Program-made: the position numbers and the translations under genes
Part shown: positions 55,541 through 64,000 of the stretch, piece by piece
How positions within the stretch are numbered: position 1 is the first letter of the stretch
Layout of the letters: each line of letters opens with the position of its first letter
Notes under the pieces: model-generated
Seen by the model: the letters and a program-made list of their open reading frames with translations, nothing else
What the model was told of the DNA's origin: nothing
The model's database searches: none
NCBI RefSeq assembly: GCF_001605885.1
Contig: NZ_LRPE01000004.1
Location: 1-64,000, forward strand
DNA: 64,000 bases
Direction of reading: 5' to 3'
From: Acinetobacter lactucae
GTDB lineage: Bacteria; Pseudomonadota; Gammaproteobacteria; Pseudomonadales; Moraxellaceae

Positions 55541-56392
55541 TTATTGATTGAATAAATGTTCTACCCAATCGATAAATTTTCTAGCATTTCTATTTTTAAA
55601 ATCTTCCCTATTTGGAATGTAGTAACACAGCTCTGATTGAATGGGTTTAGTTTCGAATTCCTGCAAAAGATTGGCTTTAACAAACCTATGGGTCAGTGTA
55701 GCAGAACAAAATACTAACCCATTGGCAGATAAAGCCTCGTGTATCCCAAAAATCTCCTGATCAAACTTCTTAATAGTTACCCTCTTTTGGTCCCATCCAT
55801 TCACCTCAAGCCAGCTCTCTAATGGTGGACTTGGTAATGCTTTATTTTTCCATTCTGTGGTGAATAACGTTATTGACTGACTCGTATCTTTGGACAGAGC
55901 GAGTTTAGATACGCCAAATACATTAAAAGACTCATATTTAAGGACATCTTTAGAAGGTACTGAAGATACATCACCATATCGAATAGGTAATGTATATAAA
56001 TGATTGTCTAAAGTTTCACCCGTAGAAAATTCAACTGAGATATCTGGATTCAATTGATAAAATTCATTTATAGAAGGAATTAACAGCATTGCAGCTAGTG
56101 AAGAGGTACTTGCAACTCTCACTATATTTCCATTTACTGTTATTTCATCTAATGCATCTTCTATTTTACGAAATCCTTCAGAAATTGCTCCCGCAAGTCT
56201 TTCCCCTGTCGTTGTAAGCGTTATTTTTCTGACTTGTCGATGAAATAAATCAACATTTAATCTGCTTTCTAGATTGGCGACATGATGTGAAATTGCAGTC
56301 GGTGTAAGTGAAAGTTCTTCAGCAGCCAACTTAAAACTACCCAATCGAGCGGCTGATTCAAATGCCTTAAGTGCTTGCAAAGAGACTTGCAT
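55541..56392 (-). CDS. LysR-family regulator (GcvA type)
   Basis: This 283-residue LysR protein has its helix-turn-helix at residues 1-65 (LQALKAFESAARLGSFKLAAEELSLTPTAISHHVANLE, cited in part), a wording common to the GcvA group. Effector domain from about residue 90. It diverges from a flavodoxin-fold oxidoreductase gene 118 bases away, the likely target, forming a regulator-reductase pair in the accessory block. Confidence 0.88.
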   Translation of the reverse strand: MQVSLQALKAFESAARLGSFKLAAEELSLTPTAISHHVANLESRLNVDLFHRQVRKITLTTTGERLAGAISEGFRKIEDALDEITVNGNIVRVASTSSLAAMLLIPSINEFYQLNPDISVEFSTGETLDNHLYTLPIRYGDVSSVPSKDVLKYESFNVFGVSKLALSKDTSQSITLFTTEWKNKALPSPPLESWLEVNGWDQKRVTIKKFDQEIFGIHEALSANGLVFCSATLTHRFVKANLLQEFETKPIQSELCYYIPNREDFKNRNARKFIDWVEHLFNQ

Positions 56393-56510
56393 GCTTTCTC
56401 CCCAGTGATATTCATAGGTGAATTAAAATCATCTATAAATGTAATTTTCTCGTTTGTCTACTTATCTTTTAAAACTCAAAATAAATTGAATCTTAACCTT
56501 TGTGGAATTA

Positions 56511-57191
56511 ATGATGAGTAAAATATTACATATAGATGCCAGTGTAAGAGCTGCCATTAACCCCAATCCAAAACATAGTTCGATTTCAAAAAATATTGCC
56601 AATCGGTTGATCAACTCATGGAAAAAGCAAGTGCCTATAGATGAATATATTTATCGAGATGTAGGAATGAATCCTCCACCCTTTATTACTCAAGATTGGA
56701 TTGAGGCTGTATTTACGCCTGAGAATAAAAGAACTCAGGCTCAACACGATGTTTTATCTATATCAGATCAATTAATAGCAGAAGTTTCTAGCTCAGATAT
56801 TCTTGTAATTTCTTCACCTATGTACAATTACGGTATGCCTGCTCAACTGAAAGCATGGTTTGATCAAATTATTCGAATTAATAAAACTTTTGATTTTGAC
56901 CTTGCTCGAGGAGACTTTCCTTTACAACCTCTTTTGTCGGGCAAAATTTTAATTATTATTACTTCCAGCGGAGAGTTTGGGTTTGAGAAAGATGGAATTC
57001 GACAAAATATGAGTCATCTTGTACCCCACATTTGTACACTGAGCAAATATTTAGGCGTAGAAAAAATTTATGAAATTAGCTCTGAATATCAGGAGTTTGG
57101 AGATGAACGACATATAAAATCACTAGAAAATGCTTTTCAAAAAGCTGAGAAACTCGTAGCGCAACTTTCCAGTTTATACACAAAAAGTTAG
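56511..57191 (+). CDS. flavodoxin-fold NAD(P)H oxidoreductase (AzoR-like)
   Basis: This 226-residue protein resembles FMN-dependent NADH-azoreductases: KILHIDASVRAA near the start, ISSPMYNYGMPAQLKAWFDQIIR for FMN, and IITSSGEFGFE. It is longer than AzoR (about 200) and only distantly like the one at 24408-25016. The start could also be GTG at 56502 or ATG at 56514. Its divergent LysR neighbour probably controls it, perhaps in response to quinones or other electrophiles. Confidence 0.85.
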   Translation: MMSKILHIDASVRAAINPNPKHSSISKNIANRLINSWKKQVPIDEYIYRDVGMNPPPFITQDWIEAVFTPENKRTQAQHDVLSISDQLIAEVSSSDILVISSPMYNYGMPAQLKAWFDQIIRINKTFDFDLARGDFPLQPLLSGKILIIITSSGEFGFEKDGIRQNMSHLVPHICTLSKYLGVEKIYEISSEYQEFGDERHIKSLENAFQKAEKLVAQLSSLYTKS

Positions 57192-57263
57192 TACAATATG
57201 AATCCTTAATTTTTCAAGTTTAATAATCTACTGACATTTTAACTGAGTTTTATGATTAAAAAT

Positions 57264-57293
57264 AAAAAGCCAACCCAATTGGGTTGGCTTTTT
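57264..57293 (+). terminator. Rho-independent terminator
   Basis: A 13-base-pair perfect stem (AAAAAGCCAACCC with GGGTTGGCTTTTT) has an AATT loop and T-run. It ends the AzoR-like gene. Confidence 0.88.
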
Positions 57294-57600
57294 TATTTCT
57301 GCACCGAAACAAACTTATAGTTATATATTATACATATTGAAATTGTTTTTCTTAAAACCAAGAATATACAGACCTGTATGTTTAATCAATTGAATTTTTC
57401 TCACTGTATAAATTAATTTAATTCATTATCAATTTTATAAATTTAAATTACTTCAACCCATCACTTTACTAGCTTTTTAAAAAGTTAATTATTTAATATA
57501 GCTAACATAAAAATTTACTTTATTAACTATTAATATTGAATATCTATTATTTATAAATAAAAACTACCCAATTTAAATTATTCACCAATCTTAATTAAAA

Positions 57601-57623
57601 AAGGCCCATCAATGATGAGCCTT
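57601..57623 (-). terminator. terminator of rnd
   Basis: The stem AAGGCCCATCA pairs with TGATGAGCCTT with one wobble pair and tight centre. Read leftwards, TTTTTT follows. Confidence 0.75.
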
Positions 57624-57647
57624 TTAAACAATAAATATGGATGAATT

Positions 57648-58772
57648 TTAAATCGATAGACTTTGTTTTTCTTCTTGAAATAACTCGATTAATGGTTGTG
57701 TTAACAACTCATAACGCCAGCCTAATAGATAATCAGGTAGATCTTGCTCATCCCCTCGATAAAGAACATGTTGATGAATGGCATTTAACCATTTTTTTCT
57801 TAGCAACACTTCTTTAGGAATAGAAGTCTCATTTATTGCATGAGCAAGCACCATATCCATTTTATGTAAAGTCTCTTTAGAAGTGACCTTAAATGGTTTT
57901 GCAATCTTTGATGGCCATTTGCTTTCGACTGGTAAATCTTTAAGTAATTCTAAAATAGTTTTGCCATATTCACGAACTACATTTGGACGAATATCTTTCA
58001 CTTGCGAAAGTTGAAAGCTATTACGTGGATTCTTTTCAACCATATCAATCATTGTTGAGTTTCTAAGAATGAAACTGCGTGGCTGATTTGTTGCTTTTAC
58101 AATGTATTCACGCCATTCAGTTAAGTTTTGTAGTTGCATTAATTGACGACGTGAATGACGATAATTACCAACATCGGTATATAGTAATTCTGTCGGGGTT
58201 TCACTAATAATTTCTTTGGTTAGGCTGCTACAGTCTTCAAGAACATAGTCATAAAGCCCTTTCTGCTTAAGCTGTTCTTGAATATGACTCGCTAACTTCA
58301 TTAGATATAAAACATCGTTGGCTGCATAACAAAGTTGTTGAGGCGATAGAGGCCTAGCTAACCAATCAGATCTGGTTTGATCTTTTTCGATATCAATATC
58401 GAGACAAAGTTTTAAAGCACCTTGGTAGCTGACTTGTAAACCGTGACCTAAGAAAGAAAGGCCCACCTGAGTATCAAAGACCTTAAGCAAATCTTCTTGT
58501 TCTGCATAATGGTAGATTAAATCGATGTCTTCTCCACAGGCATGGAAAATATTTTGCTGTGCGAGAAAGATCTTTTTCCAAAACTGACTTAGATCTAATG
58601 AAACACCATCCAACAGATAGACATTGCCATTTACATTGACTTGGCAAACTCCAAGTTTAGGCCAAAGTGTGTCAACCTTAATAAATTCTGTATCAAGTCC
58701 ATATATTGAACATTGATCCATTTTTTGAAGAACATCAACCAATTCGGTTTGCTGTTGGATAAACTGAAACAT
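57648..58772 (-). CDS. rnd: ribonuclease D
   Basis: This 374-residue 3'-5' exoribonuclease trims tRNA precursors. The DEDD residues are visible in YGLDTEF (Asp27, Glu29), ACGEDIDLIYHY and YAANDVLYLMKL. HRDC-like domains fill the C-terminal half (WREYIVKATNQPRSFILRNSTMIDMVEK, cited in part). Usually next to ycgL; here separated by an accessory block. Single gene with its own terminator. Confidence 0.95.
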   Translation of the reverse strand: MFQFIQQQTELVDVLQKMDQCSIYGLDTEFIKVDTLWPKLGVCQVNVNGNVYLLDGVSLDLSQFWKKIFLAQQNIFHACGEDIDLIYHYAEQEDLLKVFDTQVGLSFLGHGLQVSYQGALKLCLDIDIEKDQTRSDWLARPLSPQQLCYAANDVLYLMKLASHIQEQLKQKGLYDYVLEDCSSLTKEIISETPTELLYTDVGNYRHSRRQLMQLQNLTEWREYIVKATNQPRSFILRNSTMIDMVEKNPRNSFQLSQVKDIRPNVVREYGKTILELLKDLPVESKWPSKIAKPFKVTSKETLHKMDMVLAHAINETSIPKEVLLRKKWLNAIHQHVLYRGDEQDLPDYLLGWRYELLTQPLIELFQEEKQSLSI

Positions 58773-59099
58773 GCTTTCTCAAGTAATGCAAAGAGTGCTT
58801 TAAACTCTGGTATATATAACATAGAAGCAGAAAAATGCCACTTAAACCTTTATGAATATTCTATTTTTGAACAATTTTTCGAAAATAGATAATTTTTTGA
58901 TCTTTTATTTATATTTTTAAATTTATCTCCAAATAACCCTTATAAAATTTATAAGATCTTTTTCATGCTTATATTCATATTCTATTTAAACTTTCTACTA
59001 TTATAAAACCAAAATAATATGTATGTTTAATAGTTGAATTCAATTCACAAGTTTTTCAATTAAATTGATATTGTATTAATGAAATAAGCATCGGAATGC
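58773..59099. other. intergenic stretch
   Basis: AT-rich region upstream of rnd; it contains one end of the stem at 59078-59109 (recR terminator-like) and no other feature that I see. Confidence 0.5.
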
Positions 59100-59109
59100 T
59101 TATTTCATT
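59078..59109 (-). terminator. terminator-like hairpin overlapping the recR end
   Basis: A 14-base-pair perfect stem (AATGAAATAAGCAT with ATGCTTATTTCATT) with a CGGA loop contains the recR stop codon. There is no good T-run, so termination may be weak. Confidence 0.55.
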
Positions 59110-59696
59110 CTCATGCGGTTATGCACTGCCTGGCTTAAGGTATGGCTATCTACGTACTCGAGTTCACCCCCCTGAGGTACACCTTGAGCGATACGTGTCA
59201 TGTGTATTGGTAAATGCTTAGTCGCCTCTACCAAATAATGAGCTGTTGCCTGTCCTTCAACAGTCGCATTCGTTGCCAAAATCACTTCTTCGATCGTGCC
59301 TTGGCTTAAACGCTGTATCAGATAAGGAATACCAATTTCTTCAGGTCCAATACCATCTAAAGGAGAAAGATGACCACCTAAAACATGATATTTGCCTCGA
59401 AAACTACCACTTTGCTCAATCGCCATCACATCTGCTGGTGATTCAACTACACATAATAGCTGATCATCTCTGTCAGTTGAGGCACAAATATCACAAATTT
59501 CATGTTCAGTCAGAGAATGGCAGACACTACATTCATGTATATAACTTGAAGCTTCATGTAAGGCGTGAGCTAATGCAAACGCACCTTCTCGATTTTTCAT
59601 TAATAGGTGTAAAGCCATACGTTGAGCCGACTTCGGACCAACGCTAGGCAATATACGTAAAGCTTGAACGAGTTGTTCAAATCTATCACTAAACAC
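59100..59696 (-). CDS. recR: recombination protein RecR
   Basis: This 198-residue protein has a helix-hairpin-helix LPSVGPKSAQRMALHLL, a four-cysteine zinc finger CSVCHSLTEHEICDIC, and a Toprim segment (LLCVVESPADVMAIEQSG and VEGQATAHYLVE). It works with RecF and RecO to load RecA on gaps. It follows ybaB by nine bases, as usual, but dnaX is not adjacent in this window. Confidence 0.96.
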   Translation of the reverse strand: MFSDRFEQLVQALRILPSVGPKSAQRMALHLLMKNREGAFALAHALHEASSYIHECSVCHSLTEHEICDICASTDRDDQLLCVVESPADVMAIEQSGSFRGKYHVLGGHLSPLDGIGPEEIGIPYLIQRLSQGTIEEVILATNATVEGQATAHYLVEATKHLPIHMTRIAQGVPQGGELEYVDSHTLSQAVHNRMRMK

Positions 59697-59705
59697 TGAA
59701 TTTCC

Positions 59706-60035
59706 TTAGAACATGCCCGCTAAGCCAGGTGGCAAGCCCATACCAGAATTTGCTTTTTGCATTTTTTCTTCAGAAATCACTTCTGCTTGACGCACAGCAT
59801 CATTAACCGCAGCAGCGATTAAATCTTCAATCATGTCTGGCTCATCTTGAAGTAATTCTGGATTAATTTCGATACGTTTTACGATGTAACGGCCAGTCAT
59901 TGTGACTTTCACCAAACCACCGCCAGCTTCTGCTTGAACTTCAGTTTGAGCAAGCTCTTCTTTAGCCTTTTTTATATTTGTTTCCATATCTTTTTGCATG
60001 CGCTGCGCTTGCTGCATGAGCATATTGATATTCAT
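59706..60035 (-). CDS. ybaB: YbaB/EbfC nucleoid-associated protein
   Basis: This 109-residue DNA-binding protein begins [20 protein letters not shown] and contains [20 protein letters not shown], the family core. The start at 60035 has GGAGTAAGG upstream; a start eight codons further upstream is possible. Together with recR it forms a two-gene unit. Homologues bind DNA and affect its condensation. Confidence 0.94.
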   Translation of the reverse strand: MNINMLMQQAQRMQKDMETNIKKAKEELAQTEVQAEAGGGLVKVTMTGRYIVKRIEINPELLQDEPDMIEDLIAAAVNDAVRQAEVISEEKMQKANSGMGLPPGLAGMF

Positions 60036-60293
60036 AACCTTACTCCGTATCTCTATCAAATCTTTAAAGTATTATTCATTATCTGCCAATACTTTATAAA
60101 AACTTAATCTCGTTGAGCTAGCTGTATTGATTAAAATCCATGCAAGCTAGTACATTGAACTCAAATTAATCCGTAATTCTGACACAATAAAGTAATGTTT
60201 TCTATCAGTATCTCTAGCTCTATTTTAGGTACAACACGCATGCCTAAATTAAAATTAGCTGTCATTTCTTTAGGATCTAATTGCTTTAGATTA

Positions 60294-60530
60294 TTATTGT
60301 GAGGCCTGTAAACTTGTATTGACTGTTTTATATTCGCTTAAAGGAACTTTTTTGAAAGAAGTATTGGCTTTTTCTATTGAAAGATCAGCATCTTGAACAG
60401 ATTTGTTTGCATCATTAATTAATAATACAGTTTCACTCATTTGTGTTGGTTCATCTTTTTGGGCAAATACTTTGTAGCCCACCAGTCCAATTGCCCCTAT
60501 CGCAACTAAAATAATTATAGGTTTAAGCAT
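60294..60530 (-). CDS. small single-span membrane protein (paralogue of 9406-9588)
   Basis: This 78-residue protein has an N-terminal hydrophobic segment (PIIILVAIGAIGLVGYKVF) and then a polar, helix-prone tail. Its segment LLINDANKSVQDADLSIEKANTS, then VPLSEYK, aligns with the second half of the 60-residue protein at 9406-9588. So there is a small family with two members in this window. The tail is predicted to lie in the periplasm or cytoplasm; side is unclear. Function unknown. Confidence 0.65.
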   Translation of the reverse strand: MLKPIIILVAIGAIGLVGYKVFAQKDEPTQMSETVLLINDANKSVQDADLSIEKANTSFKKVPLSEYKTVNTSLQASQ

Positions 60531-60648
60531 AATTAAAAACTCTCTTTGTTATTTTTATTAAATTTAGAACTTTTATACGTTGAAATTTTAAACTGATTTA
60601 TAACAAAACGTAGACTTTTTATTTCTATTGTTGCTTATAAGTAACACA

Positions 60649-60680
60649 AAAAAGCCACATTCATTTTAATGTGGCTTTTT
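60649..60680 (-). terminator. terminator of metZ
   Basis: The stem AAAAAGCCACATT pairs with AATGTGGCTTTTT around CATTTT. Read leftwards the T-run follows the metZ end. Confidence 0.85.
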
Positions 60681-60700
60681 CCAGAACTACCATAATTTAA

Positions 60701-61888
60701 TTAGATGAGGTCTAACCCACGTGAGATATCATCAATAATGTCATTAATATCTTCTAGGCCTACAGAAACACGAATTAAACCTTCTTGAATACCTGCGGCT
60801 TCTTTTGCTTCAACAGAAAGTTTGCCATGTGTCGTAGTTGCTGGATGTGTAATTGTCGATTTCACATCACCTAAGTTACCGGTAATCGAAATAAACTTGG
60901 TATTATCAATAACCTTCCAAGCACCTTCACGCTCGCCTTTAACGACAAAGGATACAATACCGCCAAAGCCACTTTGCTGCTTAGCAGCAAGTTCACGTCC
61001 TTCATGAGTTGGTAAACCAGCGTAGTAGACCTTCTCTACTTTTTCATGATTAGATAACCATTCTGCAAGAATTTGAGCACCCTCACAGTGTGCTTTCATA
61101 CGCAAGCGTAAAGTTTCAAGACCTTTTAAGAACACCCATGCATTAAATGGACTCATTGATGGTCCAAGCGTACGAACAACACCAAAAACTTCTTCTAATA
61201 ACTGATGATTACCGACAACAGCACCCCCTAAAGCGCGCCCTTGCCCATCTAAGTATTTAGTTGCCGAGTAAATTACAAGGTCTGCCCCAAATTTTAATGG
61301 TTGTTGCAAAACGGGCGTACAGAAACTGTTATCAACCGCAAGTATTGCACCATTCGCATGGGCAATATCTGCAAGCGCTTGAATATCTGCGATCTCCGCT
61401 AGAGGGTTAGACGGCGACTCAACAAAAAAAAGTTTAGTTTCGGGACGTACAGCATTTTTCCATGCGTCCAAATCACATAAATCAACAAATGTAATATCTA
61501 CACCAAACTTGGCAATATATTTTTCAAATAAGGCAACAACTGAGCCAAAAACTGCTCTTGAGCAAATAACATGATCACCAGCTTTTAAATATGCCATAGC
61601 AACTGACAAAATCGCGCCCATTCCCGAGCTTGTTGCAACAGCTCGTTCAGCGCCGTCTAAAGCTGCTAAACGTTTTTCGAACATCGATACAGTCGGATTG
61701 GTAAAACGAGAATAGATATTTCCTTGAACCTGACCGGAAAATTTTGCTGCAGCTTCTGCTGCGTTTTCATATACAAATGATGAAGTCAAAAAAATCGGTT
61801 CACCATGCTCACCTTCAAAACTACGAGTATGTCCGGTACGAATGGCTAAGGTATCAAGTTGGTATTCTAAATCATCAGACTGGTTCAT
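60701..61888 (-). CDS. metZ: O-succinylhomoserine sulfhydrylase
   Basis: This 395-residue PLP enzyme of the Cys/Met gamma-family makes homocysteine from O-succinylhomoserine and sulfide. Signatures: FVYENAAEAAAKFSGQ, YSATKYLDGQGRALGG with the PLP lysine, and GGIVSFVVKGE. I chose the start at 61888 (MNQSDDLEYQ); an ATG eight codons upstream is possible. It assimilates sulfide directly, which links it to the sulfide genes of the 30-kb region. Confidence 0.93.
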   Translation of the reverse strand: MNQSDDLEYQLDTLAIRTGHTRSFEGEHGEPIFLTSSFVYENAAEAAAKFSGQVQGNIYSRFTNPTVSMFEKRLAALDGAERAVATSSGMGAILSVAMAYLKAGDHVICSRAVFGSVVALFEKYIAKFGVDITFVDLCDLDAWKNAVRPETKLFFVESPSNPLAEIADIQALADIAHANGAILAVDNSFCTPVLQQPLKFGADLVIYSATKYLDGQGRALGGAVVGNHQLLEEVFGVVRTLGPSMSPFNAWVFLKGLETLRLRMKAHCEGAQILAEWLSNHEKVEKVYYAGLPTHEGRELAAKQQSGFGGIVSFVVKGEREGAWKVIDNTKFISITGNLGDVKSTITHPATTTHGKLSVEAKEAAGIQEGLIRVSVGLEDINDIIDDISRGLDLI

Positions 61889-62024
61889 TAAATGTTCGCC
61901 TTTACTGGTCATGTACTAAAAAACTATCATCATTTTGAGTGTCTAGGGTATTTAAGGTCAAGGTAAACATTAAAATTATCGCTTAGACTTTATTCAATCT
62001 TTATTAAATAGTTGGTAACGCAAG

Positions 62025-63110
62025 ATGAAACGCTTAAAGTCCCTTGTCTCTGAACAAAGTCAAATCAAGCACCTTTCTACCCGACTATTTCGCCCTCAAA
62101 CATTAGTATTGTCACAAAGCACTCCGTTTGAAGTGATTGGTGAATTCAATCAAACCCGTATCCGCTATTACGCAGCTACTCAAAAACGATTCAAAGAACC
62201 TTTAGTATTTATTGCCCCACTAGCTATTAATATGGCGATATATGATTTGTATCCATATCGCTCTCTTATTAAATATTTTCAAAATGCAGGTTTTGACGTA
62301 TATCTTGTCGATTGGGGCCGTTTAAATTTTAAAGATAGACATCTTAATTTTTTAACATTTATTGAAGATTTTATTCCTAAAGCAATACAACTTGTGCGTA
62401 CACATTCAGGAAGTGAACAAATCTCGCTTCATGGCTGGAGTATGGCTGGTATATTTGTCACTTTATATACAGCTTTAAATCAACCCAACTATGTTAAAAA
62501 CCTTATCGTGCTTGGAAGTCCAATAGACAGTTATGCCTCTGGCTATATTGGAAAACTCTACAGAACCATAAACAACGTGATTGCTCGTAATAAAAAAATT
62601 CAGGACCGTATTTATTCTGGATTGCCAAAACGTCTGATTCATAGCCCAGGAATTTTAAATTCTTTGGGTTTCAAAATTCTTGATCCTAAAGGATGGTTTG
62701 ATGGACATGTTCAACTCCTAAAAAATCTTGATGACCTACAATTTGTACAAGAGCATGCCACTCTAAGTAGCTTTTTAAATAATATGATTGATTACCCAGG
62801 TGGAATTAATCAGGACATGTTGTTCAATGTTTGGTTGCAAAATCCATTGAAGCTCGGCTTTATTCAATTAAAAGATAAAAAAATTGAATTAAAAAATATC
62901 GACTGCTCTCTCTTAGTAGGCGCGGGTCGTAGCGATCAGTTAGTGACTGCCGATGCGGCTTATCCATTAAGTGAACTGACAAACAGCCAAGATGTCACAT
63001 TTACACTAATTCCCGGTGGTCATTTAGGCCTAATGTCGAGTCAAGCAAGTTCTCTTGAGTTTTGGCCACAGTTGGCAACATGGCTAACCGAACGCTCAAC
63101 ACAATTATAA
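62025..63110 (+). CDS. PhaC-like alpha/beta hydrolase with Ser nucleophile
   Basis: This 361-residue protein belongs to the PHA-synthase-related alpha/beta hydrolases: LVFIAPLAINMAIYDLYPYRSLIKYF and DVYLVDWGRLNFKDRHLNF follow class III PhaC-like wording. However, the nucleophile elbow is GWSMAG with Ser139 in place of the cysteine that PHA synthases need (GxCxG). Asp and His partners are probably in GAGRSDQLV and PGGHLG. So it may be a hydrolase, depolymerase or acyltransferase rather than a polymerase. There is no phaB or phasin next to it. Confidence 0.82.
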   Translation: MKRLKSLVSEQSQIKHLSTRLFRPQTLVLSQSTPFEVIGEFNQTRIRYYAATQKRFKEPLVFIAPLAINMAIYDLYPYRSLIKYFQNAGFDVYLVDWGRLNFKDRHLNFLTFIEDFIPKAIQLVRTHSGSEQISLHGWSMAGIFVTLYTALNQPNYVKNLIVLGSPIDSYASGYIGKLYRTINNVIARNKKIQDRIYSGLPKRLIHSPGILNSLGFKILDPKGWFDGHVQLLKNLDDLQFVQEHATLSSFLNNMIDYPGGINQDMLFNVWLQNPLKLGFIQLKDKKIELKNIDCSLLVGAGRSDQLVTADAAYPLSELTNSQDVTFTLIPGGHLGLMSSQASSLEFWPQLATWLTERSTQL

Positions 63111-63145
63111 AGTACTAAATTTTCCTAATTCAAAATAACTTTAAT

Positions 63146-63177
63146 AAAAAAAAGCCTATTTCATTTTAGAAATAGGC
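63146..63177 (-). terminator. minus-strand terminator-like hairpin
   Basis: The nine-base-pair stem GCCTATTTC/GAAATAGGC has an ATTTTA loop and eight T only on the minus strand. No minus-strand gene ends here; a plus-strand gene ends 35 bases away. Confidence 0.6.
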
Positions 63178-63389
63178 CATCAAAACAAAAACTATCAAAC
63201 GCAGCAATTAATGGTCATATAATAAAAGCTATAATATGTAAAATCAATACATCTTTCAGTTGAATGATAAATTAAAATAGAGACTGGAATTAATTTTAAC
63301 TTTTCATATTTTATTCAATAAAAGAAAGCCCATTTCCGTCTAAAATAAAAATGAGCCTAGTGAACTCCACTTAATCCTAAAATACAAAA

Positions 63390-63405
63390 TGTGATAATTA
63401 TCACG
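63390..63405. promoter_or_regulatory. CRP/Vfr-type palindrome
   Basis: The sequence TGTGATAATTATCACG fits TGTGA-N6-TCACA with one base differing. It is 380 bases upstream of the YARHG-type gene and could also serve a minus-strand transcript. Confidence 0.45.
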
Positions 63406-63784
63406 TTTGCTTTTTTGATAATGTCATCGATATTTTGCTTTTTCATTGACCAGATTCCAGACTAAGACTGTCTATTTAGCAAATAAAAAGTCATCAGCTT
63501 AATCTTTTTAGTTCACTAAAAACTTAGCACAAGCATTCTTTTTCGCTCATTACTAACCGCTATATGAGGTTTTAACAAAAATTAAATTATGGAAAAATAT
63601 ATAAATTTCAAGTTAAGTTTATGTTTTTACTTGATATTTTTAAGACATTGATATCTAATAACTTTATCTATTCTTTGAACAATTTATAAACCAAAATGAC
63701 ACTTGAGTAATTAATAGTCATTGAAATATTGGTAATAAACCTTATATTGAGTACAGGTTCATACCTTTAACTGAGGAAAAGCTC

Positions 63785-64000
63785 ATGAATAAATTTATGG
63801 TTGCAGTCTTTACTGGCGTGGTAAGCATTGCTAGCGTAGGCATACAAGCTGCAACACCTGAGCAAGAATGTCAAAAATTGCAAGATGACTACAATTTGAT
63901 TTATGCATCAAAAGGCTTTTGTTTTAAAGATCCTGATGCAAAAGAAAAATATGGTAATGAAAACTGTCATACGACAAAACCAAAGTTTTCTGACAAAGAA
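63785..64000 (+). CDS. YARHG-domain secreted protein, N-terminal part
   Basis: This gene runs off the window end; 72 codons are visible. A signal peptide (MNKFMVAVFTGVVSIASVGIQAA-like, cited in part) is followed by a segment resembling the YARHG domain: IYASKGFCFKDPDAKEKYG and NCHTTKPKFSDKE. There are three cysteines in the mature part so far. The ATG at 63785 has GAGGA eight bases upstream. YARHG proteins are extracytoplasmic and of unknown function. Confidence 0.72.
   Translation, partial: MNKFMVAVFTGVVSIASVGIQAATPEQECQKLQDDYNLIYASKGFCFKDPDAKEKYGNENCHTTKPKFSDKE

Larger units (their letters stand above)
57192..57647. other. intergenic stretch between convergent genes
   Basis: These 456 AT-rich bases hold a terminator near each end (57264-57293 and 57601-57623). 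I see nothing coding between them. Confidence 0.55.
63111..63784. other. intergenic stretch with hairpins and a CRP-type site
   Basis: The 674 bases have no gene that I can support. They contain a minus-strand terminator-like hairpin at 63146-63177, a weaker imperfect one at 63328-63356, and a CRP-type palindrome at 63390-63405. Confidence 0.5.

Noticed and set aside
60161-60265. 34-codon minus-strand reading frame (begins MTANFNLGM)
   Set aside because: No good ribosome-binding site and no recognisable features; it may be chance in the gap after the small membrane protein gene.
1-64000. tRNA, rRNA, transposons, prophage
   Set aside because: No cloverleaf, ribosomal sequence, transposase, integrase or attachment-site duplication was recognised.

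Overview
The window looks like a chromosomal segment of an Acinetobacter, most likely from the calcoaceticus-baumannii group. The sequence is AT-rich, the genes are compact gammaproteobacterial ones, and the gene neighbourhoods (ato, aco/bud, rnd-ycgL, aroC-prmB, recR-ybaB) and protein sequences are of the kind seen in that genus. That placement is recognition, not a database result. I see no rRNA, tRNA, transposase, phage module or CRISPR array.

Layout. 1-6.5 kb: two small unknown genes, then a LysR regulator and a short-chain acyl/acetoacetate module (3-oxoacid CoA-transferase A and B, AtoE-type transporter, thiolase). 6.5-9.6 kb: two more LysR regulators, a decayed stretch and two small unknown genes. 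10-15.5 kb: aspartase, a TonB-dependent siderophore-type receptor and a KgtP-like 2-oxoacid transporter. 15.5-22.7 kb: an unusual eight-gene operon read leftwards: GntR regulator, AprA-like flavoprotein, two-cluster ferredoxin, substrate-binding lipoprotein, permease, ATPase, HEAT-repeat protein and DUF971 protein. 23-28.5 kb: chromate-type transporter, azoreductase/HxlR pair, AraC regulator/EamA exporter pair and a homoserine-dehydrogenase-like enzyme.

28.6-33.5 kb: a sulfide/persulfide module (persulfide dioxygenase-like MBL protein, a DUF442-SQR fusion and a TauE/SafE exporter). Its promoter is a textbook sigma-54 site facing a divergent sigma-54 activator. Two near-identical 77-bp tandem repeats lie inside this unit. 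33.5-44 kb: bestrophin-like channel, then the acetoin/2,3-butanediol catabolic operon (acoA, acoB, acoC, lpd, acetoin reductase, butanediol dehydrogenase) with a divergent lipA and an AcoR-like GAF regulator that has no AAA+ domain. 44-47.3 kb: an UndA-like diiron oxidase, a membrane diguanylate cyclase and a receiver-like orphan.

47.5-54 kb: housekeeping aroC and prmB, then an operon of ycgL, a membrane protein, moxR, a VWA gene and a stand-alone trpB. 54.4-57.2 kb: a small accessory block inserted between ycgL and rnd. 57.6-64 kb: rnd, recR, ybaB, a small membrane protein, metZ, a PhaC-like hydrolase and the start of a YARHG-type secreted protein.

Themes. Sulfur redox chemistry recurs (AprAB-like operon, sulfide module, metZ), as does catabolism of short carbon compounds (ato, aco/bud, aspA, kgtP). 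The best candidate for an undescribed system is the AprA-like flavoprotein/ferredoxin operon. Next come the UndA-like enzyme, the non-AAA+ AcoR-like regulator, and the pair of paralogous 60-78-residue membrane proteins, one of which lies beneath a perfect CRP-type palindrome.
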